A stretch of 6,594 bases of DNA from Frankiales bacterium (GTDB lineage Bacteria > Actinomycetota > Actinomycetes > Mycobacteriales > SCTD01). Below the pieces are notes generated by a model. It was not told the origin of the DNA. It searched no databases and saw only the letters and a program-made list of their open reading frames with translations. Both the position numbers and the translations under genes were made by a program. Numbering within the stretch: position 1 is the stretch's first letter; the number at the start of each line of letters is the position of its first letter. Positions 1 to 6,543 of this stretch are shown one piece after another. The stretch spans positions 1 through 6,594 of the forward strand of contig JAOPVD010000024.1 of the NCBI GenBank assembly GCA_025966295.1, in the 5' to 3' direction.

Positions 1-412
1 CATGGGCGAGGAAGGCACCACGCCAGGCGGCGGCGGCGTCGCAGGTGCCTCCGCTCACCACGGCCGGCGGCAGGCCCCTGACCGGCCGCCCGTTGCCGTC
101 GACCAGCCCGCACTGCCGCGCCAGGCCGTCGCCGTCCTTGGAGACCCGCACGATCCAGCGGTTGCCCTTGCGCAGCCCGCCGGGGGCCACCACGTGCACA
201 TCGCTGGCGTGGCCGTAGACCTCGGCGATCTCCTTGCGGAGCCGGCGGGCGGTGCTGCCGGCGTCGAGGTCCGCCTCGATGACGATCCTCCCGGACACCA
301 GGTGCAGCCCGCCGGCGAAGCGGAGCAGCGAGGCCAGCTCCGCCTTGCGGCAGCACGGCTTGGTCACCGTCAGCCGGGAGAGCTCGTCCTTGACGGCAGC
401 CGTCATCGCCAT
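1..412 (-). CDS. whiA: WhiA, sporulation/division transcription regulator (partial, N-terminal 137 residues)
   Basis: WhiA is a DNA-binding regulator that in Streptomyces acts with WhiB to switch on division and sporulation genes; it is conserved in most Gram-positive bacteria. The visible residues start MAMTAAVKDELSRL, followed by a CC pair (20-21) and the block RFAGGLHL (31-38), all typical of WhiA_N. The PGGLRKGNRW stretch (77-86) and RGLPPAVVSGGTCD (112-125) lead into AWRGAFLAH (129-137), the first motif of the degenerate LAGLIDADG homing-endonuclease-like domain. The rest of that domain and the C-terminal helix-turn-helix lie beyond base 1, so this is cut by the window and not a broken gene. 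I chose ATG 412 over ATG 406 because actinobacterial WhiA usually begins MAMTAAVKDE and AAGGG (426-422) sits 9 nt upstream. This start overlaps the yvcK stop by 10 nt; ATG 406 would give a 4-nt ATGA overlap. It is the last visible gene of the uvrC-rapZ-yvcK-whiA operon. Confidence 0.96.
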   Translation of the reverse strand, partial: MAMTAAVKDELSRLTVTKPCCRKAELASLLRFAGGLHLVSGRIVIEADLDAGSTARRLRKEIAEVYGHASDVHVVAPGGLRKGNRWIVRVSKDGDGLARQCGLVDGNGRPVRGLPPAVVSGGTCDAAAAWRGAFLAH

Positions 413-1362
413 GCCGTTCCACCCTTCACGTGCGTGCCCATGATCCCGGCGTAGGCCTCGGCCAGCCGCCGGGGATCGTGCCGAGGAGTGCCGTCTGCGA
501 GCGCCACGGGCGCCAGGACCAGCCGACCCCCCACTGATTCGACTGACGACATCAGACCACGGCTGTCCAGAACCGTCGCCTCGTCGGCCAGAACGACGTC
601 GATGACGAGCTCCGGCGCGTGCGCCGCGAGCACCTCGACGTGCGTCTCCGGTGAGAAGCCCTCGGTCTCGCCGGCCTGCGGCGCGAGGTTGAGCGCCACC
701 ACCCGCTGGGCGGCCGTCTTGGTCAGCGCCTCCCGCAGGTCCGGCACCAGCAGGTGGGTGAGCACCGAGGTGAACCACGAGCCCGGACCCAGCACGACGT
801 AGTCGGCCTCCAGCACCGCGCGGACCGCCTCGGCGCAGGCCGGCGGCTCCTCCGGCTGCAGCCGCAGGGCGCACACCGAGCCGGTGGTGGTGGCGACCGC
901 GACCTGACCGACGACCTGGGTGATGACCCACGGGTCGTGCGGGTCGAGGCCGACGACCTGCGCCACGATCTGCAGCGGCACGGTGGAGGCGGGCAGCACC
1001 CGGCCCTTCGCGCCGACCAGCCGGCCGACGAGGTCGAGCGCCTCCACCACCCCCGAGGTGGTCTCCGCCAGCGCGGCCAGCACCAGGTTGCCGACGGCGT
1101 GACCGGCCAGCTCGCCGCCGCCGGTGAAGCGGTGCTGCAGCAGCCGCTCCCAGGTCCGCGACCAGTCGTCGTCGCCGGCCAGGGCAGCCAGCGCCATCCG
1201 CAGGTCACCCGGCGGCAGCGCCCCGAGCTCGTCCCGCAGCCGGCCGCTGGAGCCGCCGTCGTCGGCGACCGTCACGACGGCGGTGAGGTCGTCGGTGACG
1301 TGCGTCAGCGCCTGCAGCGAGGCCGCCAGCCCGTGCCCTCCGCCGAGGGCGACGACCTTCAC
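403..1362 (-). CDS. yvcK: YvcK/CuvA family protein (GlmR-like, CofD-like fold)
   Basis: A 319-residue cytoplasmic protein of the YvcK (UPF0052, CofD-like) family. Family knowledge: B. subtilis YvcK/GlmR binds UDP-GlcNAc and steers carbon into wall precursors, and the mycobacterial CuvA orthologue affects cell shape and polar wall synthesis. Visible motifs are the N-terminal nucleotide-sugar loop GGGHG (7-11), DDGGSSGRLR (34-43), PPGDLR (50-55), GHAVGNLVLAAL (87-98) and GPGSWFTSVLTHLLV (192-206). Length is normal for the family. The start is GTG (1362-1360), sharing GTGA with the rapZ stop, so coupled translation is likely. The stop overlaps the start of whiA. One oddity is threonine at 202, where I recall the family having proline (SVLPxLL). 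Assignment to the family is secure; its exact biochemical role in this organism is inferred. Confidence 0.96.
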   Translation of the reverse strand: MKVVALGGGHGLAASLQALTHVTDDLTAVVTVADDGGSSGRLRDELGALPPGDLRMALAALAGDDDWSRTWERLLQHRFTGGGELAGHAVGNLVLAALAETTSGVVEALDLVGRLVGAKGRVLPASTVPLQIVAQVVGLDPHDPWVITQVVGQVAVATTTGSVCALRLQPEEPPACAEAVRAVLEADYVVLGPGSWFTSVLTHLLVPDLREALTKTAAQRVVALNLAPQAGETEGFSPETHVEVLAAHAPELVIDVVLADEATVLDSRGLMSSVESVGGRLVLAPVALADGTPRHDPRRLAEAYAGIMGTHVKGGTAWR

Positions 1363-2222
1363 TCGCGCCCCAGGTCGCGGTGCTGCACCTGGACGTCGAC
1401 GCCGGTCGCGGCGAGGCGGGCGGCCAGCTCCTCCGTCATCGCGACGCTGCGGTGCTTGCCGCCGGTGCAGCCGACGGCGAGCAGCGCGTACCGCTTGCCC
1501 TCCCGCAGGTAGCCGTCGGCCAGCAGCCGCACGAACTGCTCGTAACGGTCGAGGAACTCCGCCGCCCCCTGCTGGGCCAGCACGTAGTCGCGGACCGCCG
1601 CGTCCTGGCCGGTGTGCGGCCGCAGCTCCGGCACCCAGTGCGGGTTCGGCAGGAACCGGCAGTCGACCACCAGGTCGGCATCCACCGGCAGCCCGTACTT
1701 GTAGCCGAACGACATGACCGTGAGCTGCAGCGGCGCCTGTGCGGCCTGCGCGTCGAAGGCCGCGGCGACCCGGGCCCGCAGCTCGTAGACGTTGAGCAGG
1801 CTGGTGTCGAGCACCAGGTCGGCCTCGCCGCGCTCGTCCCGCAGCAGCTCGCGCTCGCGGTCGATGCCGTCGACCAGCCGGCCGTCGCCCTGCATCGGGT
1901 GCGGCCGGCGCACCGAGTCGAACCGGCGTACCAGCGCCTCGTCGGAGGCCTCCAGGAACAGCACCTTCGCCCGGGTGCCGCGCAGCGCGAGGTCCGCCAG
2001 CGCGGTGCGGAGGTCGCCGACGAACGGCCGGGAGCGCAGGTCGGTGACGACGGCGATCTTCTCGACCGCGCCCTCCGAGCCGACCGCCAGGTCGACCATG
2101 GTGCCGAGCAGCGACGGCGGCAGGTTGTCCACGACGAACCAGCCCAGGTCCTCCAGGCAGTGCGCCGCGGTCGAGCGGCCGGCACCCGACATCCCGGTCA
2201 CGACGACCAGCTGCAGGCTCAC
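1359..2222 (-). CDS. rapZ: RapZ family P-loop nucleotide-binding protein (YvcJ-like)
   Basis: A 287-residue RapZ/YvcJ protein. In E. coli RapZ senses glucosamine-6-phosphate and delivers small RNAs to RNase E; Gram-positive relatives are nucleotide-hydrolysing proteins of less clear role. A Walker A loop GMSGAGRS is at 10-17, DNLPP at 32-36, RRPHP at 105-109 and DTS at 139-141. The C-terminal sugar-phosphate-binding domain shows FGYKYG (172-177), RFLPNPHW (189-196) and GCTGGKHRSV (251-260). The protein ends QHRDLGRE and lacks the basic tail I recall in enterobacterial RapZ, so small-RNA binding is not supported. The reading frame stays open far upstream inside uvrC, but GTG 2222 is the sensible start: it forms a GTGA overlap with the uvrC stop, and the usual VSxQLVVVTGMSGAG N-terminus begins there. 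The stop overlaps the yvcK start the same way. It sits beside yvcK, the other gene tied to amino-sugar metabolism. Confidence 0.95.
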   Translation of the reverse strand: MSLQLVVVTGMSGAGRSTAAHCLEDLGWFVVDNLPPSLLGTMVDLAVGSEGAVEKIAVVTDLRSRPFVGDLRTALADLALRGTRAKVLFLEASDEALVRRFDSVRRPHPMQGDGRLVDGIDRERELLRDERGEADLVLDTSLLNVYELRARVAAAFDAQAAQAPLQLTVMSFGYKYGLPVDADLVVDCRFLPNPHWVPELRPHTGQDAAVRDYVLAQQGAAEFLDRYEQFVRLLADGYLREGKRYALLAVGCTGGKHRSVAMTEELAARLAATGVDVQVQHRDLGRE

Positions 2223-4195
2223 GCGATCACCTCGCCGGTCGCCGGGTCGAAGGCCGGCGTCGCGGGCGCGCCCGCGGCCAGCGCGGTCACGACAGCTTGC
2301 GCCGTACGACGTCCGACACCGGGCACCTCCATGACCTCCTCCACGCTCGCGGCCTTGAGCCGCTTGAGCGAGCCGAAGTGTCGCAGCACCGCCTTGCGAC
2401 GGGCCTCCCCCAGCCCGGCGATCTCGTCGAGGGCGCTGGTGGTCATGGCCTTGGAGCGCTTCTGCCGGTGGTAGGCGATGGCGAACCGGTGCGCCTCGTC
2501 CCGGACGCGCTGGAGCAGGTACAGGCCCTCGGAGGTGCGCGGCATGATGACCGGGTCGTCCTGGCCCGGCAGCCACACCTCCTCGAGCCGCTTGGCCAGC
2601 CCGCAGAGGGCGACGTCGTGGATGCCGAGCTCGTCGAGCGCCCGTTGCGCCGCCGCCACCTGCGGCGGGCCGCCGTCGACGACGAGCAGGTTGGGCGGGT
2701 AGGCGAACCGGCGCGGCCGGCCGGTCTCCTCGTCCAGCTCGCCCTTCGGCGCCTCGTCGAGGTGGCGCGCGAAGCGCCGGCTGATGACCTCGTGCATCGA
2801 GGCCACGTCGTCCTGGCCCTCGACGCTCTTCACCCCGAACCGCCGGTACTCCGACTTGCGGGCCAGGCCGTCCTCGAAGACCACCATGGACGCCACCACC
2901 GCGGTGCCCTGCAGGTTGGAGACGTCGAAGCACTCGATCCGCAGCGGGGCCTCGTCCAGCTCCAGAGCCTCCTGGATCTCGCCAAGCGCCTTGGACCGGG
3001 CGGTGAGGTCGCTGGCCCGCTTGGTCTTGTGCAGCGCGAAGGCCTGCTTGGCGTTGCGCTCGACGGTCTCCATCAGGGCCTTCTTGTCGCCGCGCTGCGG
3101 GATGCGCAGCGTGACGTTGGTGCCGCGCAGCTGCTGCATCCAGCGGGTGATGGCGGCCGCGTCCGGCGGCAGCGCCGGCACCAGCACCTCGCGCGGGATG
3201 TCCACGCCCACCTGGACGCCGGCTCCCGGCACCAGCCGCCGGTCGACGTACTCGTCCTCGTCCTCGCCGTACACCTGGGTGAGGAACTGGCCGACCAGGT
3301 CGCCGGTGGTGACGTCCTCGACCTTGTCGACGACGTAGCCGTGCTGGCCGCGGATCCGACCACCGCGGACGTGGAAGACCTGCAGCGCCGCCTCCAGGCC
3401 GTCCTCGGCGATCGCGATGACGTCGGCGTCGGTGCCGTCGGCCAGCACCACCGTCTGCTTCTCGAGCGCCCGGGTCATGGCACCGATGTCGTCGCGCAGC
3501 CGGGCGGCCCGCTCGTAGTCGAGCTGCTCGGCGGCCTGCTTCATCTGCTGCTCGAGCCGCCGCACGAACGTCGTGGACGAACCGGCCATGAAGTCGCAGA
3601 AGTCCTCGACGATCTGCCGGTGCTCCTGCTGGCTGACCTTGCCGACGCACGGCGCGGAGCACTTGCCGATGTAGCCGAGCAGGCACGGCCGGCCGACCTG
3701 GCCGGCCCGCTTGAAGACGCCGGCGCTGCAGGTGCGGGCCGGGAACACCCGCAGCAGCAGGTCGAGGGTCTCGCGGATCGCCCAGGCGTGGGAGTACGGG
3801 CCGAAGTACCGCACGCCCTTCTTCTTCGGACCGCGCATCACCTGCAGCCGCGGGTAGTCCTCGTCCAGCGTGACGGCCAGGCTGGGGTAGCTCTTGTCGT
3901 CGCGGTACTTGACGTTGAACCGCGGGTCGAACTCCTTGATCCAGGAGTACTCGAGCTGCAGCGCCTCGACCTCGGTGCCGACCACCGTCCACTCCACCGA
4001 CGCCGCGGTGGTCACCATCTGCCGGGTGCGCGGATGCAGGTTCTGGACGTCCTGGAAGTACGACGACAACCGTGGGCGCAGGCTCTTGGCCTTGCCGACG
4101 TAGACGACCCGCCCCTTGTCGTCCCGGAAGCGGTAGACCCCCGGCTCGACCGGGATCGTCCCTGCCGCCGGGCGGTAGGTCGAAGGGTCTGCCAC
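2219..4195 (-). CDS. uvrC: UvrC, excinuclease ABC subunit C
   Basis: UvrC makes both incisions around bulky DNA lesions in nucleotide excision repair, after UvrA2 and UvrB find the damage. The 658 residues show the full domain order. The GIY-YIG nuclease (about 15-95) has PGVY (18-21), YVGKAK (32-37), R42 and E77 at the catalytic positions. Four cysteines C156, C171, C179 and C183 match the Fe-S ligands. The UvrB-binding UVR helix pair is about 206-245. The RNase H-like 5' nuclease has ECFDVSN (D424), VVDGG (D507) and DEAHR (H569). A tandem helix-hairpin-helix is at about 592-639. An acidic linker EDEDEY is at 311-316. GTG 4195 is the only workable start: TAG lies 4 codons upstream in frame, and the N-terminus (DPSTYRPA..IP..PGVYRF) is the usual actinobacterial one. 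GGAGG is present but only 1 nt from GTG, too close for normal use; see the promoter entry. It is the first gene of the operon. Confidence 0.97.
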   Translation of the reverse strand: MADPSTYRPAAGTIPVEPGVYRFRDDKGRVVYVGKAKSLRPRLSSYFQDVQNLHPRTRQMVTTAASVEWTVVGTEVEALQLEYSWIKEFDPRFNVKYRDDKSYPSLAVTLDEDYPRLQVMRGPKKKGVRYFGPYSHAWAIRETLDLLLRVFPARTCSAGVFKRAGQVGRPCLLGYIGKCSAPCVGKVSQQEHRQIVEDFCDFMAGSSTTFVRRLEQQMKQAAEQLDYERAARLRDDIGAMTRALEKQTVVLADGTDADVIAIAEDGLEAALQVFHVRGGRIRGQHGYVVDKVEDVTTGDLVGQFLTQVYGEDEDEYVDRRLVPGAGVQVGVDIPREVLVPALPPDAAAITRWMQQLRGTNVTLRIPQRGDKKALMETVERNAKQAFALHKTKRASDLTARSKALGEIQEALELDEAPLRIECFDVSNLQGTAVVASMVVFEDGLARKSEYRRFGVKSVEGQDDVASMHEVISRRFARHLDEAPKGELDEETGRPRRFAYPPNLLVVDGGPPQVAAAQRALDELGIHDVALCGLAKRLEEVWLPGQDDPVIMPRTSEGLYLLQRVRDEAHRFAIAYHRQKRSKAMTTSALDEIAGLGEARRKAVLRHFGSLKRLKAASVEEVMEVPGVGRRTAQAVVTALAAGAPATPAFDPATGEVIA

Positions 4196-4263
4196 GCCTC
4201 CAGCCTACGTGTCGGGACCGACCCAAGTGGCGCTCGCCGGGGGCCCGGTGCGACCCTCGACGC
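4196..4263. promoter_or_regulatory. 68-bp divergent promoter region between uvrC and the SsgA-like gene
   Basis: The only intergenic gap between the two divergent genes must hold the promoters of both. Seen in it: two 12-bp dyads, each with 5-bp arms and a 2-bp centre. GTCGG-GA-CCGAC is at 4211-4222 and CCGGG-GG-CCCGG at 4237-4248, with centres 26 bp apart. A GACAC pentamer, the core motif bound by Streptomyces WhiA, is on the minus strand at 4213-4209, directly before the uvrC TAGGCT. On the plus strand GACCCT (4252-4257) is 6 nt before the SsgA-like ATG and is a weak -10 candidate. There is no clear Shine-Dalgarno sequence for the plus-strand gene. Confidence 0.45.
4202..4207 (-). promoter_or_regulatory. 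Candidate -10 hexamer for leaderless uvrC operon transcript
   Basis: TAGGCT (minus strand, 4207-4202) fits the actinobacterial TANNNT -10 pattern. Exactly 6 nt (GGAGGC) separate it from the uvrC GTG, so transcription would start at or next to the G of the start codon. That is the spacing known for leaderless genes in mycobacteria and Streptomyces. No recognisable -35 element lies 16-19 nt upstream (CCACTT at a 17-nt spacer). Inference from spacing only; TSS mapping is needed. Confidence 0.35.
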
Positions 4264-4680
4264 ATGCGGGGCGAGGTGACGGTCGAGGTCGTGATCGACG
4301 ACGGGGCGCACGCCGGGCCGGGGCGGCGCACCGCACTCCGGCTCACCTGGACGCCCGCCGACCCGTGCGCCGTCCAGCTGCGCCTGACGGCCCTGCCGGA
4401 CCACCCGGCCCTGCCCCGTGGCCAGTGGGTGGTGCTGCGGGACTTCCTGCGCGACGGCCTGGACGTGCCGACCGGCGACGGGGCGGTGCAGCTGCGCCCG
4501 GACGAGGTGCGGGACCGGGTCTGGTTCGAGCTGGCCCGGCCCGGCCGCGCGGTGTGCGTGTCGGTCCCCCGCGGCGTGGTCCGGACCTTCCTGCAGACGA
4601 CGACCGCCTCCGTGCCGCTCGGTGAGGAGCGGACGGAGGCGGCCGTGGAGCAGCTGCTGGAGCGGGTGCTGTACTCCTAG
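4264..4680 (+). CDS. SsgA-like protein (SALP family, sporulation/cell-division regulator)
   Basis: A 138-residue soluble protein of the SsgA/SALP family, which occurs only in actinobacteria. Known members direct septum placement, FtsZ recruitment (SsgB with SsgA) and spore wall remodelling in Streptomyces. Family marks seen: LRLTWTPADPCAVQL (25-39, cf. LRYDPADPYAVxL), the helix-strand block WVVLRDFLRDGL (55-66), VQLRPDE (75-81), and the C-terminal VVRTFLQTTTASVPLGEE (105-122, cf. FLRRTxxxVPxGxE). An extra helical tail, TEAAVEQLLERVLYS, follows. No signal peptide or membrane segment. I used ATG 4264, which keeps a full N-terminal strand. It has no convincing Shine-Dalgarno sequence, so it may be leaderless; GTG 4276 is an alternative. 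It cannot be assigned to SsgA, SsgB or another subgroup by eye. It is divergent from the whiA-containing operon, which also concerns division, and ends 1 nt from the stop of the convergent transpeptidase. Confidence 0.87.
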   Translation: MRGEVTVEVVIDDGAHAGPGRRTALRLTWTPADPCAVQLRLTALPDHPALPRGQWVVLRDFLRDGLDVPTGDGAVQLRPDEVRDRVWFELARPGRAVCVSVPRGVVRTFLQTTTASVPLGEERTEAAVEQLLERVLYS

Positions 4681-4681
4681 C

Positions 4682-6478
4682 TCAGGTGTCGTAGAGGGTG
4701 ACCGGAGTGCCCTTCACGAGCAGCGGGAACAGCCGGTCGGCGTTCGGGTCGGTGATCCGGACGCAGCCGTGGCTGGCCGGGTAGTTCGGCACGCTGCCGC
4801 TGCCGTGGATCGCCCAGCCCTGGTAGAAGTACGACGGCCGGTAGAGCTCACCGAGCTTGCTGACCCGGATGCCGTCGATCTTGCGCAGGATCGAGAACCG
4901 GCCGCGTGGGGTGTGCGCCACGTCCTTCTCGCCCTTGTAGGTGTAGGCCCGTTCGGTGCCGGTCGAGACGTCGACGATCATCCGGACCTTGCCGGCCTCG
5001 GACAGCACCAGCACCTGCCGCTTGATGTCGATCTCGACCGCCCGGCCGCTGCCGGGGGCACGCAGCGTCCACGCGTGCGGCTTGCCGATCCGGACCCGCT
5101 CGGTGCGGGTCCAGCGGCCGGTGACCGGCAGCCGCTCGACCTTCTGGAACGCCATCACGGCGTGCGTGAGGTCGTAGTCGAACGAGCGGTTGAGGGCGCC
5201 GGGTACGTAGCGCAGCGCGGCGAGCTGGCGCTTGAGCAGCAGGACGTCGTCGCCGCTGAGGCCGGCCGACAGGTTGCGGGTCTGGACGTTGAGGGTGCGG
5301 GCCGGCGAGACGGTGCCGAGCCAGCCCGGGCCGCCGTTCAGGACCGCGCGGTAGGAGTAGCTGCCGGGCTTGCCGGGCGCGAACGTGTAGGACCAGCCGC
5401 CGCGGGCGTCGGTCTTGACGGTGGTGAGCGTGCCCCAGCCGCTGGTGATCTTGCGCTGCACCTTGACGGTCGCGCCGGGCAGGGCCGCGGGCAGCCGGCC
5501 GGAGAACACCGTGGTCTCCGGGCGGACCACCACGGCGGGGCGGAAGGCTGCGGTCAGGGTGGGCAGCAGGGCGACCACCCGCGCGCTGCTGGCGGCCGGC
5601 TGCGAGAACGCGTCGCCGGCGAAGCGCAGGCTCAGCGCCACGCTGCGGGTCTCGACCAGCCTGGTGCGGACGACCCCGTGCGCGTCGGTGGTGAGGGTGC
5701 GCACGGGGTTGGTGGCGTTGCTGCCGCCGACCTTGGCCAGCAGCTGGACCCGCTGGCCGGCCAGCGGCACGCCGGCGCGCCGCAGCGTGCCGGACGCCTG
5801 GTAGCTGGCGCCGTACCGGGCCTTGGCGGTGGACAGACCCATCGTCAGGGTCGTGGCGACGGCGTCCACGGGCGTCACGGTGACCGTGGTCGCCTCGTCG
5901 CTGGTGGTGCCGTCGCTGTCCCGGCCCCAGACGGCGTACGTCTTCGGCGCGGTGTTGGTGAAGCCCTTGTCCTGCCCGCTGCCGTTCTGCACGGCGACGG
6001 TGCGCGGGCTGCCGGCGTCGGTGACGTCCTGCACGAGCGCGTCGGCGTCGCCGCCGCCGGTCCAGGACAGCGTCAGGCCGCGGCCGTCGATGACGTAGGC
6101 GAGGTTGTCGACCTTCTGCGGCGTCGGGAGCACGGTGACAGCGAACGGGCCGGACGGGCCGGCGGCCGTGGTCACCGTCAGGTCGCCGCTGGTGGCGCCC
6201 GGCGGCACGGTGGCGGTGAGCGTGCCGTCGTTGACGACGTCGATCGCCGTGAGCGCGGCCGAGCCGAGGGCGACGCTCACGGGGGCGACCTCGAAGCCGC
6301 TGCCGGTGATGGTCAGCGTCTTGCCGACGTGGGTCGGCAGCGGTGCCACTGCGGTGATCGTGGGCAGCGCCGAGGTGGCGGCCAGGGCCGGCGCCACGGG
6401 CAGCACCACGAGCAGCGCGGTGCCGCCGGCGATCAGCGCCGGGCGCAGCGAAAAGGACCGCAGGGCGGAACGGGACAT
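4682..6478 (-). CDS. Secreted L,D-transpeptidase (YkuD) with IPT/TIG, Ig-like and peptidoglycan-binding domains
   Basis: A 598-residue exported enzyme predicted to form 3-3 peptidoglycan crosslinks or attach proteins to the wall. The signal peptide has SRSALRSFSLR as its basic part, a hydrophobic core at about 13-32, and likely cleavage after APALA (33). An IPT/TIG domain follows at about 39-116 (PTITAVAP..VGKTLTITGSGF..VPPGATSGDLTV). Next come an FnIII-like segment (about 120-203), two Ig-like segments (about 207-304 and 305-398), and a PG_binding_1 domain (about 403-462, LSGDDVLLLKRQLAAL..AVMAFQ). The YkuD catalytic domain (about 478-597) has IHGS (557-560) and SHGCVRI (569-575); C572 is the nucleophile, with H558 and H570. 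No transmembrane segment or sorting signal is seen after the signal peptide. ATG 6478 has GGAAGG 6 nt upstream and gives a normal signal peptide. GTG 6547 would add 23 residues before it and is less likely. The FnIII/Ig boundaries are estimates. Substrate and cellular role are inferred. Confidence 0.93.
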   Translation of the reverse strand: MSRSALRSFSLRPALIAGGTALLVVLPVAPALAATSALPTITAVAPLPTHVGKTLTITGSGFEVAPVSVALGSAALTAIDVVNDGTLTATVPPGATSGDLTVTTAAGPSGPFAVTVLPTPQKVDNLAYVIDGRGLTLSWTGGGDADALVQDVTDAGSPRTVAVQNGSGQDKGFTNTAPKTYAVWGRDSDGTTSDEATTVTVTPVDAVATTLTMGLSTAKARYGASYQASGTLRRAGVPLAGQRVQLLAKVGGSNATNPVRTLTTDAHGVVRTRLVETRSVALSLRFAGDAFSQPAASSARVVALLPTLTAAFRPAVVVRPETTVFSGRLPAALPGATVKVQRKITSGWGTLTTVKTDARGGWSYTFAPGKPGSYSYRAVLNGGPGWLGTVSPARTLNVQTRNLSAGLSGDDVLLLKRQLAALRYVPGALNRSFDYDLTHAVMAFQKVERLPVTGRWTRTERVRIGKPHAWTLRAPGSGRAVEIDIKRQVLVLSEAGKVRMIVDVSTGTERAYTYKGEKDVAHTPRGRFSILRKIDGIRVSKLGELYRPSYFYQGWAIHGSGSVPNYPASHGCVRITDPNADRLFPLLVKGTPVTLYDT

Positions 6479-6484
6479 GCCGTG

Positions 6485-6490
6485 CCTTCC
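6485..6490 (-). promoter_or_regulatory. Ribosome binding site of the L,D-transpeptidase gene
   Basis: GGAAGG on the minus strand (6490-6485), 6 nt before ATG 6478. It decides between this start and the upstream in-frame GTG 6547, where the purine run GGAGG directly abuts the codon. Confidence 0.75.
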
Positions 6491-6514
6491 GGAAAGGTGA
6501 CGCAGGTGTGACAG

Positions 6515-6543
6515 AGGGTAAGCGCTGGGACGGTGTGCGTCCC
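6515..6543 (-). promoter_or_regulatory. Candidate promoter of the L,D-transpeptidase gene
   Basis: TACCCT (6520-6515) fits the actinobacterial TANNNT -10 element. At a 17-nt spacer lies GGGACG (6543-6538), which keeps the GAC of a TTGAC-type -35. Transcription would start near 6508 and give a leader of about 30 nt carrying the GGAAGG ribosome binding site. The -35 bases also form one arm of the 6527-6543 hairpin, so either the promoter or an RNA-structure reading may be wrong. Confidence 0.3.

Noticed and set aside
1910..1935. tRNA-like T-arm string (GAGTCGAACCGGCG)
   Set aside because: It lies within rapZ, in frame with conserved residues, and no acceptor or anticodon stem can be built around it.
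4196..4263. LexA/SOS box upstream of uvrC
   Set aside because: No CGAAC-N4-GTTCG-type site is present; the dyad at 4211-4222 has different arms and spacing.
2297..4279. Long plus-strand open frame (about 660 codons) antisense to uvrC
   Set aside because: Its low-complexity, A/R/L/V/D/H/G-rich translation has no domain, and it mirrors the third-position GC bias of uvrC, which is unmistakably real on the other strand.
1359..4346. Single minus-strand open frame of about 995 codons covering rapZ and most of uvrC
   Set aside because: Only its last 287 codons look like a protein (RapZ). The upstream part is the wrong frame of uvrC, so this is not a fusion.
4655..4700. Shared bidirectional terminator at the convergent junction
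   Set aside because: Only a 4-bp GAGC/GCTC pairing with a long loop is found, with no T-run on either strand.
4418..6511. Long plus-strand open frame (about 697 codons) antisense to the transpeptidase gene
   Set aside because: Composition is low complexity and no motif is recognisable. The opposite strand has a signal peptide, ordered domains and an intact YkuD active site.
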